Source: Schistosoma mansoni (Eukaryota; Platyhelminthes; Trematoda; Strigeidida; Schistosomatidae). Taken from it: 64,000 nt of DNA. The notes under the pieces were generated by a model. That model saw only the letters and a program-made list of their open reading frames with translations, made no database searches and had not been told where the DNA came from. The stretch is from NCBI RefSeq assembly GCF_000237925.1, contig NC_031495.1:26622857-26686856 (forward strand). The letters are read 5' to 3'. The position numbers and the translations under genes are program-made. Every line of letters starts with the position of its first letter. The first letter of the stretch is position 1. Below, one piece after another: positions 27,054 through 42,149 of this stretch.

Positions 27054-30000
27054 AAAGGTGACAAAACACATTAAAACACTACCACCACACATGATACCAC
27101 TAGTCACAAATTTTAGGAGTCGATTAGTTCTACCCAGTAACAAGGTGCATTAGCAGATCACAGCATGAAACATTGAGGCGCGTTGTTCTTGAAGATGCAG
27201 CACCAACATCAACCGGTGGAAAGAGCTACACACACACACTCACTCACTAGCCCTCACCCATCACTGCCGCCGCCCAATGCCAGCCAAAACAACACCCCAC
27301 TTCCACCCCCAACCCCTCAACCTCAAACACAAACCCACGACGCTCCCACCCGCCCGCCTCCTTTACCATCACCGCCGAACACCACTCCGTCGAAGACGTA
27401 TCACCAACCCGGAAATCACAACAGTTTACAATCACCTCACCCCACTTCCCATTTCCAGCTTGTTGTTGTTGGTAGTGGTAATAACAATAACAACACCTCC
27501 AACAAACTACACCACCAGCAAAACACAACATTACCACTTACACACCATCTTAATCTCTTCTTAATTCATCACGACTCATTTATTATAAAACTCTAGCCAC
27601 ATTACGTCCTCTCAATCCTATCACATACACTTGCACACATTACAGTCATGAAAATATGTGGAGAGCAGGACAGCACGTTGAAAATACTCAAGTGTCTGGA
27701 TGAGAGTCGCTTACATTTGAACAACAACATTGTCTGTGTGTTTACATAAATCAACAGATAAATAAACGTAAAATACCCTCTCTTCAATAAGTCATCGTTT
27801 CGACTTACTACAATTACAAATTATCAACCATATGACTCAAACACACAGCCAGCTTTTAATCCATACTATATGACATTATGATCGTTACCAATACCATTAA
27901 AGTTAACAGGCACAAAGACGAAGTCAAAGATAAATCAGAAAAACCATTTGATTACTTATACCATTACCTACCAGCAATAGCTTATATATCATCAATTCCA
28001 CTATTCTTATTCACTCACTACGTGCCAACCAGATATACTCACCACTAACATATGGATCACACATCTGTCATCAACCAACTTACGTATAACAAATTTATTA
28101 TCACGTCACACTAACAAAACAAAACACTTACAGTGTAAACGCTTTTCTCACTATATCTTCAGTAGTACTAATTAGTAATGTAATGTCAAACAACACTCGC
28201 AATAATATCAAATTTATCCACACACATTAGCTACATATATATAGATATATAAATATACATACAAATACAAATACAAATACAAATATATACTTCACTCACA
28301 TCAAACCTACCTAATCATGTACAGTTAATTTCATTAACCAAGAAATGTGTCCATCCGCAACTACTACTTCTACTACTACTACTACTACTACTACAAGCCA
28401 CATTCCAGTCATTTACTCAACTTAACTAAATCAAACAAGTTACGCAACATTACACGTAACACTGTCTAAACAAAAAACTAATGCACATACCTGTCTGCAC
28501 ATTCGAAAATTATACAAATTACCACACACCTATCGCCTTATTATCATCAATAATATTTCTGTCAGTGGTACTTTTATCATTATCATTGCTACTATCGCTA
28601 TTATCATTTTGGCTATTATTATTATTATTATTTCTGTACACTACCAATTTTAAAGTAAACGGATCCACAAGCTTACCCCACCATATTTATAAAATCAAGA
28701 ACATAATCATTAAAATTAGCAAATCTTTTTTTCATCGAAAATAATAGTACTGACCAGTTGATTTACAAAACTATAATTACAATGCCAGTAAGAAATTCAC
28801 CCCAAAAAACAAAACTAAACAACTCTCAACCTCTCACAAAACTTCTTGCTCACTACTAGTCAATTCAGTTGTTTCAAAAGTCAATGCTATGCTTATCTAT
28901 CTCTCATGTACACAATTAATAAGAAACAAAGAAATAGGTAAGCAGACCATATAAATTAACCAAGTCAAATAAGCAGAAAAAACAAACTCATCCTCATAAC
29001 ACGTACAGTTAATTAGTTAGTTAGTTTGCCAACCACTATCCGCTGATAACTTTCATCCCAGTTTTATTTATGTTAATGTTACCATCACTGTCTTCATTAT
29101 TATTATTCCATTGACTATAAACAACAATCATGTCTTCAGTTCCGATCACCTCATCTCTTCCACTCATTGACAAAATTAATTCAGTCATAGAACAAGGTAA
29201 TAAAAGTATTCTCACAAAATATCATCATATATGGCGTTTATTCAACAGTCTAAACATGAACCTGTTCATATTAGAGAAACAGTCAAAATTATGTAAACAA
29301 ATGTAGAAAACTATGCAGTTAGTTTGTTTGTCAATCGAAACCAATCGTGTGTCAACTCACGTTACTTCTATATGTACATGTTTCATAGGTAATCAAGTAA
29401 GTAGTATGTTCATAGGTAGGTTAATAAAAAGCGTGCAATTGCAAAAGTCATTTAACATGGATTTTACACATCATTGAGACGTCATGTTAGTTGTGGTCAT
29501 AATGCATTCCGTTGAAATAACAAGACCTATCAGTCAGATAACCAAAGCTACCAATGGATAAAACCGCTATACCAGTATAACATTCATTTTTACCAAACTG
29601 CTTCATTCCAAAAATTCATATTGTACCAAACAATCGAAATGACCATAAGTCTTCTCTCATTGAAGTCAACGGTTAGTTGACCAGATCTCCATTTATTTAT
29701 CACCTTCAAACAACAGCAATAAATAAGTACTGTGTGCAAAATATTTCACCATTTCTAATAATAATTGTGACACTAACACACTCGCAAAACACAAACTATC
29801 TTCTGTCTTCACTACTCTCCTCTTACTGGAACAATAAAATTAGATCAGATCGGTCTTCATTTCCGATTATTACAGTTACTATTATTGTGATTTTTGCATT
29901 GACCCACACAGTTGTCAAGGTGGAAGAGACACTAGAAGTTGAACAAAAACACTCATCTTGCCAATAAAACAACCACTATAAACCAAACGTAATAGAAGAT

Positions 30001-30234
30001 TGTTCACGTTGGACAATAGAGACTTGAGTCATTCAACAATTCGGCAATCCGCTTACAGTAAGTGCTGATGAGTGAGATAGTAGAATTAACAGAAGTAATA
30101 GTAGCAGATGACGACCACCCAACCTGTCCATTATTATCATCTATAGGTAAATAGTGAGTAACACAGATAGATAGAGGAGGAAGAAGAAGAAGAAGAAGAG
30201 GAAGTAAAACACACAAAATTATCAACTATTAAGC
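27054..30234 (+). repeat. Array copy 3
   Basis: Markers: TATCTTCAG with CAGTGTAAACGC, a unique combination. It lacks AAG in ATTCAGAAGTTG (shared with copy 6) and lacks one TTAG in CAGTTAGTTAGTTTG (shared with copy 10). Confidence 0.95.
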
Positions 30235-33200
30235 AAAGGTGACAAAACACATTAAAACACTACCACCACACATGATACCACTAGTCACAAATTTTAGGAG
30301 TCGATTAGTTCTACCCAGTAACAAGGTGCATTAGCAGATCACAGCATGAAACATTGAGGCGCGTTGTTCTTGAAGATGCAGCACCAACATCAACCGGTGG
30401 AAAGAGCTACACACACACACTCACTCACTAGCCCTCACCCATCACTGCCGCCGCCCAATGCCAGCCAAAACAACACCCCACTTCCACCCCCAACCCCTCA
30501 ACCTCAAACACAAACCCACGACGCTCCCACCCGCCCGCCTCCTTTACCATCACCGCCGAACACCACTCCGTCGAAGACGTATCACCAACCCGGAAATCAC
30601 AACAGTTTACAATCACCTCACCCCACTTCCCATTTCCAGCTTGTTGTTGTTGGTAGTGGTAATAACAATAACAACACCTCCAACAAACTACACCACCAGC
30701 AAAACACAACATTACCACTTACACACCATCTTAATCTCTTCTTAATTCATCACGACTCATTTATTATAAAACTCTAGCCACATTACGTCCTCTCAATCCT
30801 ATCACATACACTTGCACACATTACAGTCATGAAAATATGTGGAGAGCAGGACAGCACGTTGAAAATACTCAAGTGTCTGGATGAGAGTCGCTTACATTTG
30901 AACAACAACATTGTCTGTGTGTTTACATAAATCAACAGATAAATAAACGTAAAATACCCTCTCTTCAATAAGTCATCGTTTCGACTTACTACAATTACAA
31001 ATTATCAACCATATGACTCAAACACACAGCCAGCTTTTAATCCATACTATATGACATTATGATCGTTACCAATACCATTAAAGTTAACAGGCACAAAGAC
31101 GAAGTCAAAGATAAATCAGAAAAACCATTTGATTACTTATACCATTACCTACCAGCAATAGCTTATATATCATCAATTCCACTATTCTTATTCACTCACT
31201 ACGTGCCAACCAGATATACTCACCACTAACATATGGATCACACATCTGTCATCAACCAACTTACGTATAACAAATTTATTATCACGTCACACTAACAAAA
31301 CAAAACACTTACAGTGTAAACGCTTTTCTCACTATATCCTCAGTAGTACTAATTAGTAATGTAATGTCAAACAACACTCGCAATAATATCAAATTTATCC
31401 ACACACATTAGCTACATATATATAGATATATAAATATACATACAAATACAAATACAAATACAAATATATACTTCACTCACATCAAACCTACCTAATCATG
31501 TACAGTTAATTTCATTAACCAAGAAATGTGTCCATCCGCAACTACTACTTCTACTACTACTACTACTACAAGCCACAAGCCACATTCCAGTCATTTACTC
31601 AACTTAACTAAATCAAACAAGTTACGCAACATTACACGTAACAAACTAATGCACATACCTGTCTGCACATTCGAAAATTATACAAATTACCACACACCTA
31701 TCGCCTTATTATCATCAATAATATTTCTGTCAGTGGTACTTTTATCATTATCATTGCTACTATCGCTATTATCATTTTGGCTATTATTATTATTATTATT
31801 TCTGTACACTACCAATTTTAAAGTAAACGGATCCACAAGCTTACCCCACCATATTTATAAAATCAAGAACATAATCATTAAAATTAGCAAATCTTTTTTT
31901 CATCGAAAATAATAGTACTGACCAGTTGATTTACAAAACTATAATTACAATGCCAGTAAGAAATTCACCCCAAAAAACAAAACTAAACAACTCTCAACCT
32001 CTCACAAAACTTCTTGCTCACTACTAGTCAATTCAGAAGTTGTTTCAAAAGTCAATGCTATGCTTATCTATCTCTCATGTACACAATTAATAAGAAACAA
32101 AGAAATAGGTAAGCAGACCATATAAATTAACCAAGTCAAATAAGCAGAAAAAACAAACTCATCCTCATAACACGTACAGTTAATTAGTTAGTTAGTTTGC
32201 CAACCACTATCCGCTGATAACTTTCATCCCAGTTTTATTTATGTTAATGTTACCATCACTGTCTTCATTATTATTATTATTCCATTGACTATAAACAACA
32301 ATCATGTCTTCAGTTCCGATCACCTCATCTCTTCCACTCATTGACAAAATTAATTCAGTCATAGAACAAGGTAATAAAAGTATTCTCACAAAATATCATC
32401 ATATATGGCGTTTATTCAACAGTCTAAACATGAACCTGTTCATATTAGAGAAACAGTCAAAATTATGTAAACAAATGTAGAAAACTATGCAGTTAGTTAG
32501 TTTGTTTGTCAATCGAAACCAATCGTGTGTCAACTCACGTTACTTCTATATGTACATGTTTCATAGGTAATCAAGTAAGTAGTATGTTCATAGGTAGGTT
32601 AATAAAAAGCGTGCAATTGCAAAAGTCATTTAACATGGATTTTACACATCATTGAGACGTCATGTTAGTTGTGGTCATAATGCATTCCGTTGAAATAACA
32701 AGACCTATCAGTCAGATAACCAAAGCTACCAATGGATAAAACCGCTATACCAGTATAACATTCATTTTTACCAAACTGCTTCATTCCAAAAATTCATATT
32801 GTACCAAACAATCGAAATGACCATAAGTCTTCTCTCATTGAAGTCAACGGTTAGTTGACCAGATCTCCATTTATTTATCACCTTCAAACAACAGCAATAA
32901 ATAAGTACTGTGTGCAAAATATTTCACCATTTCTAATAATAATTGTGACACTAACACACTCGCAAAACACAAACTATCTTCTGTCTTCACTACTCTCCTC
33001 TTACTGGAACAATAAAATTAGATCAGATCGGTCTTCATTTCCGATTATTACAGTTACTATTATTGTGATTTTTGCATTGACCCACACAGTTGTCAAGGTG
33101 GAAGAGACACTAGAAGTTGAACAAAAACACTCATCTTGCCAATAAAACAACCACTATAAACCAAACGTAATAGAAGATTGTTCACGTTGGACAATAGAGA

Positions 33201-33412
33201 CTTGAGTCATTCAACAATTCGGCAATCCGCTTACAGTAAGTGCTGATGAGTGAGATAGTAGAATTAACAGAAGTAATAGTAGCAGATGACGACCACCCAA
33301 CCTGTCCATTATTATCATCTATAGGTAAATAGTGAGTAACACAGATAGATAGAGGAGGAAGAAGAAGAAGAAGAAGAGGAAGTAAAACACACAAAATTAT
33401 CAACTATTAAGC
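30235..33412 (+). repeat. Array copy 4
   Basis: Carries a 7-bp duplication (AGCCACA) after a short TAC tract and a 14-bp deletion near 31640 between CGTAAC and AAACTAATGCAC. It has one extra ATT triplet near 32275. Confidence 0.95.
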
Positions 33413-36400
33413 AAAGGTGACAAAACACATTAAAACACTACCACCACACATGATACCACTAGTCACAAATTTTAGGAGTCGATTAGTTCTACCCAGTAAC
33501 AAGGTGCATTAGCAGATCACAGCATGAAACATTGAGGCGCGTTGTTCTTGAAGATGCAGCACCAACATCAACCGGTGGAAAGAGCTACACACACACACAC
33601 ACACTCACTCACTAGCCCTCACCCATCACTGCCGCCGCCCAATGCCAGCCAAAACAACACCCCACTTCCACCCCCAACCCCTCAACCTCAAACACAAACC
33701 CACGACGCTCCCACCCGCCCGCCTCCTTTACCATCACCGCCGAACACCACTCCGTCGAAGACGTATCACCAACCCGGAAATCACAACAGTTTACAATCAC
33801 CTCACCCCACTTCCCATTTCCAGCTTGTTGTTGTTGGTAGTGGTAATAACAATAACAACACCTCCAACAAACTACACCACCAGCAAAACACAACATTACC
33901 ACTTACACACCATCTTAATCTCTTCTTAATTCATCACGACTCATTTATTATAAAACTCTAGCCACATTACGTCCTCTCAATCCTATCACATACACTTGCA
34001 CACATTACAGTCATGAAAATATGTGGAGAGCAGGACAGCACGTTGAAAATACTCAAGTGTCTGGATGAGAGTCGCTTACATTTGAACAACAACATTGTCT
34101 GTGTGTTTACATAAATCAACAGATAAATAAACGTAAAATACCCTCTCTTCAATAAGTCATCGTTTCGACTTACTACAATTACAAATTATCAACCATATGA
34201 CTCAAACACACAGCCAGCTTTTAATCCATACTATATGACATTATGATCGTTACCAATACCATTAAAGTTAACAGGCACAAAGACGAAGTCAAAGATAAAT
34301 CAGAAAAACCATTTGATTACTTATACCATTACCTACCAGCAATAGCTTATATATCATCAATTCCACTATTCTTATTCACTCACTACGTGCCAACCAGATA
34401 TACTCACCACTAACATATGGATCACACATCTGTCATCAACCAACTTACGTATAACAAATTTATTATCACGTCACACTAACAAAACAAAACACTTACAGTG
34501 TAAACGCTTTTCTCACTATATCCTCAGTAGTACTAATTAGTAATGTAATGTCAAACAACACTCGCAATAATATCAAATTTATCCACACACATTAGCTACA
34601 TATATATAGATATATAAATATACATACAAATACAAATACAAATACAAATATATACTTCACTCACATCAAACCTACCTAATCATGTACAGTTAATTTCATT
34701 AACCAAGAAATGTGTCCATCCGCAACTACTACTTCTACTACTACTACTACTACAAGCCACATTCCAGTCATTTACTCAACTTAACTAAATCAAACAAGTT
34801 ACGCAACATTACACGTAACACTGTCTAAACAAAAAACTAATGCACATACCTGTCTGCACATTCGAAAATTATACAAATTACCACACACCTATCGCCTTAT
34901 TATCATCAATAATATTTCTGTCAGTGGTACTTTTATCATTATCATTGCTACTATCGCTATTATCATTTTGGCTATTATTATTATTATTATTTCTGTACAC
35001 TACCAATTTTAAAGTAAACGGATCCACAAGCTTACCCCACCATATTTATAAAATCAAGAACATAATCATTAAAATTAGCAAATCTTTTTTTCATCGAAAA
35101 TAATAGTACTGACCAGTTGATTTACAAAACTATAATTACAATGCCAGTAAGAAATTCACCCCAAAAAACAAAACTAAACAACTCTCAACCTCTCACAAAA
35201 CTTCTTGCTCACTACTAGTCAATTCAGAAGTTGTTTCAAAAGTCAATGCTATGCTTATCTATCTCTCATGTACACAATTAATAAGAAACAAAGAAATAGG
35301 TAAGCAGACCATATAAATTAACCAAGTCAAATAAGCAGAAAAAACAAACTCATCCTCATAACACGTACAGTTAATTAGTTAGTTAGTTTGCCAACCACTA
35401 TCCGCTGATAACTTTCATCCCAGTTTTATTTATGTTAATGTTACCATCACTGTCTTCATTATTATTATTCCATTGACTATAAACAACAATCATGTCTTCA
35501 GTTCCGATCACCTCATCTCTTCCACTCATTGACAAAATTAATTCAGTCATAGAACAAGGTAATAAAAGTATTCTCACAAAATATCATCATATATGGCGTT
35601 TATTCAACAGTCTAAACATGAACCTGTTCATATTAGAGAAACAGTCAAAATTATGTAAACAAATGTAGAAAACTATGCAGTTAGTTAGTTTGTTTGTCAA
35701 TCGAAACCAATCGTGTGTCAACTCACGTTACTTCTATATGTACATGTTTCATAGGTAATCAAGTAAGTAGTATGTTCACAGGTAGGTTAATAAAAAGCGT
35801 GCAATTGCAAAAGTCATTTAACATGGATTTTACACATCATTGAGACGTCATGTTAGTTGTGGTCATAATGCATTCCGTTGAAATAACAAGACCTATCAGT
35901 CAGATAACCAAAGCTACCAATGGATAAAACCGCTATACCAGTATAACATTCATTTTTACCAAACTGCTTCATTCCAAAAATTCATATTGTACCAAACAAT
36001 CGAAATGACCATAAGTCTTCTCTCATTGAAGTCAACGGTTAGTTGACCAGATCTCCATTTATTTATCACCTTCAAACAACAGCAATAAATAAGTACTGTG
36101 TGCAAAATATTTCACCATTTCTAATAATAATTGTGACACTAACACACTCGCAAAACACAAACTATCTTCTGTCTTCACTACTCTCCTCTTACTGGAACAA
36201 TAAAATTAGATCAGATCGGTCTTCATTTCCGATTATTACAGTTACTATTATTGTGATTTTTGCATTGACCCACACAGTTGTCAAGGTGGAAGAGACACTA
36301 GAAGTTGAACAAAAACACTCATCTTGCCAATAAAACAACCACTATAAACCAAACGTAATAGAAGATTGTTCACGTTGGACAATAGAGACTTGAGTCATTC

Positions 36401-36545
36401 AACAATTCGGCAATCCGCTTACAGTAAGTGCTGATGAGTGAGATAGTAGAATTAACAGAAGTAATAGTAGCAGATGACGACCACCCAACCTGTCCATTAT
36501 TATCATCTATAGGTAAATAGTGAGTAACACAGATAGATAGAGGAG

Positions 36546-36576
<31 letters not shown>

Positions 36577-36606
36577 TAAAACACACAAAATTATCAACTA
36601 TTAAGC
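33413..36606 (+). repeat. Array copy 5
   Basis: Consensus-type copy; private change GTTCACAGGTAGG near 35777 and a longer GGA/GAA tract at its end. Confidence 0.95.
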
Positions 36607-39600
36607 AAAGGTGACAAAACACATTAAAACACTACCACCACACATGATACCACTAGTCACAAATTTTAGGAGTCGATTAGTTCTACCCAGTAACAAGGTG
36701 CATTAGCAGATCACAGCATGAAACATTGAGGCGCGTTGTTCTTGAAGATGCAGCACCAACATCAACCGGTGGAAAGAGCTACACACACACACACACACTC
36801 ACTAGCCCTCACCCATCACTGCCGCCGCCCAATGCCAGCCAAAACAACACCCCACTTCCACCCCCAACCCCTCAACCTCAAACACAAACCCACGACGCTC
36901 CCACCCGCCCGCCTCCTTTACCATCACCGCCGAACACCACTCCGTCGAAGACGTATCACCAACCCGGAAATCACAACAGTTTACAATCACCTCACCCCAC
37001 TTCCCATTTCCAGCTTGTTGTTGTTGGTAGTGGTAATAACAATAACAACACCTCCAACAAACTACACCACCAGCAAAACACAACATTACCACTTACACAC
37101 CATCTTAATCTCTTCTTAATTCATCACGACTCATTTATTATAAAACTCTAGCCACATTACGTCCTCTCAATCCTATCACATACACTTGCACACATTACAG
37201 TCATGAAAATATGTGGAGAGCAGGACAGCACGTTGAAAATACTCAAGTGTCTGGATGAGAGTCGCTTACATTTGAACAACAACATTGTCTGTGTGTTTAC
37301 ATAAATCAACAGATAAATAAACGTAAAATACCCTCTCTTCAATAAGTCATCGTTTCGACTTACTACAATTACAAATTATCAACCATATGACTCAAACACA
37401 CAGCCAGCTTTTAATCCATACTATATGACATTATGATCGTTACCAATACCATTAAAGTTAACAGGCACAAAGACGAAGTCAAAGATAAATCAGAAAAACC
37501 ATTTGATTACTTATACCATTACCTACCAGCAATAGCTTATATATCATCAATTCCACTATTCTTATTCACTCACTACGTGCCAACCAGATATACTCACCAC
37601 TAACATATGGATCACACATCTGTCATCAACCAACTTACGTATAACAAATTTATTATCACGTCACACTAACAAAACAAAACACTTACAGTGTAAACGCTTT
37701 TCTCACTATATCCTCAGTAGTACTAATTAGTAATGTAATGTCAAACAACACTCGCAATAATATCAAATTTATCCACACACATTAGCTACATATATATAGA
37801 TATATAAATATACATACAAATACAAATACAAATATATACTTCACTCACATCAAACCTACCTAATCATGTACAGTTAATTTCATTAACCAAGAAATGTGTC
37901 CATCCGCAACTACTACTTCTACTACTACTACTACTACAAGCCACATTCCAGTCATTTACTCAACTTAACTAAATCAAACAAGTTACGCAACATTACACGT
38001 AACACTGTCTAAACAAAAAACTAATGCACATACCTGTCTGCACATTCGAAAATTATACAAATTACCACACACCTATCGCCTTATTATCATCAATAATATT
38101 TCTGTCAGTGGTACTTTTATCATTATCATTGCTACTATCGCTATTATCATTTTGGCTATTATTATTATTATTATTTCTGTACACTACCAATTTTAAAGTA
38201 AACGGATCCACAAGCTTACCCCACCATATTTATAAAATCAAGAACATAATCATTAAAATTAGCAAATCTTTTTTTCATCGAAAATAATAGTACTGACCAG
38301 TTGATTTACAAAACTATAATTACAATGCCAGTAAGAAATTCACCCCAAAAAACAAAACTAAACAACTCTCAACCTCTCACAAAACTTCTTGCTCACTACT
38401 AGTCAATTCAGTTGTTTCAAAAGTCAATGCTATGCTTATCTATCTCTCATGTACACAATTAATAAGAAACAAAGAAATAGGTAAGCAGACCATATAAATT
38501 AACCAAGTCAAATAAGCAGAAAAAACAAACTCATCCTCATAACACGTACAGTTAATTAGTTAGTTAGTTTGCCAACCACTATCCGCTGATAACTTTCATC
38601 CCAGTTTTATTTATGTTAATGTTACCATCACTGTCTTCATTATTATTATTCCATTGACTATAAACAACAATCATGTCTTCAGTTCCGATCACCTCATCTC
38701 TTCCACTCATTGACAAAATTAATTCAGTCATAGAACAAGGTAATAAAAGTATTCTCACAAAATATCATCATATATGGCGTTTATTCAACAGTCTAAACAT
38801 GAACCTGTTCATATTAGAGAAACAGTCAAAATTATGTAAACAAATGTAGAAAACTATGCAGTTAGTTAGTTTGTTTGTCAATCGAAACCAATCGTGTGTC
38901 AACTCACGTTACTTCTATATGTACATGTTTCATAGGTAATCAAGTAAGTAGTATGTTCATAGGTAGGTTAATAAAAAGCGTGCAATTGCAAAAGTCATTT
39001 AACATGGATTTTACACATCATTGAGACGTCATGTTAGTTGTGGTCATAATGCATTCCGTTGAAATAACAAGACCTATCAGTCAGATAACCAAAGCTACCA
39101 ATGGATAAAACCGCTATACCAGTATAACATTCATTTTTACCAAACTGCTTCATTCCAAAAATTCATATTGTACCAAACAATCGAAATGACCATAAGTCTT
39201 CTCTCATTGAAGTCAACGGTTAGTTGACCAGATCTCCATTTATTTATCACCTTCAAACAACAGCAATAAATAAGTACTGTGTGCAAAATATTTCACCATT
39301 TCTAATAATAATTGTGACACTACCACACTCGCAAAACACAAACTATCTTCTGTCTTCACTACTCTCCTCTTACTGGAACAATAAAATTAGATCAGATCAG
39401 TCTTCATTTCCGATTATTACAGTTACTATTATTGTGATTTTTGCATTGACCCACACAGTTGTCAAGGTGGAAGAGACACTAGAAGTTGAACAAAAACACT
39501 CATCTTGCCAATAAAACAACCACTATAAACCAAACGTAATAGAAGATTGTTCACGTTGGACAATAGAGACTTGAGTCATTCAACAATTCGGCAATCCGCT

Positions 39601-39781
39601 TACAGTAAGTGCTGATGAGTGAGATAGTAGAATTAACAGAAGTAATAGTAGCAGATGACGACCACCCAACCTGTCCATTATTATCATCTATAGGTAAATA
39701 GTGAGTAACACAGATAGATAGAGGAGGAAGAAGAAGAAGAAGAAGAGGAAGTAAAACACACAAAATTATCAACTATTAAGC
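36607..39781 (+). repeat. Array copy 6 (mosaic)
   Basis: The first three quarters match type A markers, but from about 39322 it carries type B markers (CACTACCACACTC and GATCAGTCTTC). The shortest unit; one AAATAC repeat fewer. Confidence 0.95.
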
Positions 39782-42091
39782 AAAGGTGACAAAACACATT
39801 AAAACACTACCACCACACATGATACCACTAGTCACAAATTTTAGGAGTCGATTAGTTCTACCCAGTAACAAGGTGCATTAGCAGATCACAGCATGAAACA
39901 TTGAGGCGCGTTGTTCTTGAAGATGCAGCACCAACATCAACCGGTGGAAAGAGCTACACACACACACACACACACTCACTAGCCCTCACCCATCACTGCC
40001 GCCGCCCAATGCCAGCCAAAACAACACCCCACTTCCACCCCCAACCCCTCAACCTCAAACACAAACCCACGACGCTCCCACCCGCCCGCCTCCTTTACCA
40101 TCACCGCCGAACACCACTCCGTCGAAGACGTATCACCAACCCGGAAATCACAACAGTTTACAATCACCTCACCCCACTTCCCATTTCCAGCTTGTTGTTG
40201 TTGGTAGTGGTAATAACAATAACAACACCTCCAACAAACTACACCACCAGCAAAACACAACATTACCACTTACACACCATCTTAATCTCTTCTTAATTCA
40301 TCACGACTCATTTATTATAAAACTCTAGCCACATTACGTCCTCTCAATCCTATCACATACACTTGCACACATTACAGTCATGAAAATATGTGGAGAGCAG
40401 GACAGCACGTTGAAAATACTCAAGTGTCTGGATGAGAGTCGCTTACATTTGAACAACAACATTGCCTGTGTGTTTACATAAATCAACAGATAAATAAACG
40501 TAAAATACCCTCTCTTCAATAAGTCATCGTTTCGACTTACTACAATTACAAATTATCAACCATATGACTCAAACACATAGCCAGCTTTTAATCCATACTA
40601 TATGACATTATGATCGTTACCAATACCATTAAAGTTAACAGGCACAAAGACGAAGTCAAAGATAAATCAGAAAAACCATTTGATTACTTATACTGTGGTG
40701 TGGTCTACTTATATCCATATAAGTAGTATATGGTGTGGGTCAGACATAGAATGTATTTTGGCAGAAGACCGATGAGGAAAGAACTGAAATGAAACGCAAA
40801 CGTCTGGAAAATGCATGAGCAATGGAATAAGAGAAGAAACAGTGAAGATTGAAACAATTGGTTGTTAATTTGCAAATTGACTGTTCATTGTTTGGTAATC
40901 AGAATTTATTGAGATAGTCTGTAATCTTTGCTTAAATACATTCGATTGTCCCCAACTAGTGTTTTGTTCACTACATTTGGTGTCGCTGCCAACCAGGAGG
41001 AGGAAGGGTGCTGTTCTGCGGACGCCGCTGCGGGTCTGGAGTTGGGGTGCTAGTTGGGGCAGTCTGGTGTGGAGAGTTGGCGTCGAGTGGAGTGTTCTGG
41101 CGGGGCGGCGTTGGCTGTAGCGGGTGCTGTCGACGGAGAGGAGCAGTGGGACGTGCGGCTGCTGGGCGGACATCGGATGTAGATGGCTCAGCAGGCCGGT
41201 GGAGTACGGGTGTTGAACGTCCCAGGTGCCGGGTGGATGAGGATGTTGGTGCCCCGGCAGGTCGACGGAGCTATGGAGGTCAGCGCGCCGCAGACTCGAC
41301 ATTCTGACGGAGAGTTTGGCACAGACTGCAGTGAAAGAAGATAGTGGCATGGCGAGCAGAACCACCGCATGAACGAATGCTTTAAAGGGGGGACGAGTGT
41401 GGTGTGGTCTACTTATATCCATATAAGTAGTATATGGTGTGGGTCAGACATAGAATGTATTTTGGCAGAAGACCGATGAGGAAAGAACTGAAATGAAACG
41501 CAAACGTCTGGAAAATGCATGAGCAATGGAATAAGAGAAGAAACAGTGAAGATTGAAACAATTGGTTGTTAATTTGCAAATTGACTGTTCATTGTTTGGT
41601 AATCAGAATTTATTGAGATAGTCTGTAATCTTTGCTTAAATACATTCGATTGTCCCCAACCGTTGTTTTGTTCACTACAATACCATTACCTACCAGCAAT
41701 AGCTTATATATCATCAATTCCACTATTCTTATTCACTCACTACGTGCCAACCAGATATACTCACCACTAACATATGGATCACACATCTGTCATCAACCAA
41801 CTTACGTATAACAAATTTATTATCACGTCACACTAACAAAACAAAACACTTACAGCGTAAACGCTTTTCTCACTATATCTTCAGTAGTACTAATTAGTAA
41901 TGTAATGTCAAACAACACTCGCAATAATATCAAATTTATCCACACACATTAGCTACATATATATAGATATATAAATATACATACAAATACAAATACAAAT
42001 ACAAATATATACTTCACTCACATCAAACCTACCTAATCATGTACAGTTAATTTCATTAACCAAGAAATGTGTCCATCCGCAACTACTACTT

Positions 42092-42149
<58 letters not shown>

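Noticed and set aside
40865-41422. 185-codon minus frame across the TRIM
   Set aside because: It spans the LTR, the interior and the start of the other LTR in antisense, and has no retroelement motif. Long open frames are expected in GC-rich DNA.
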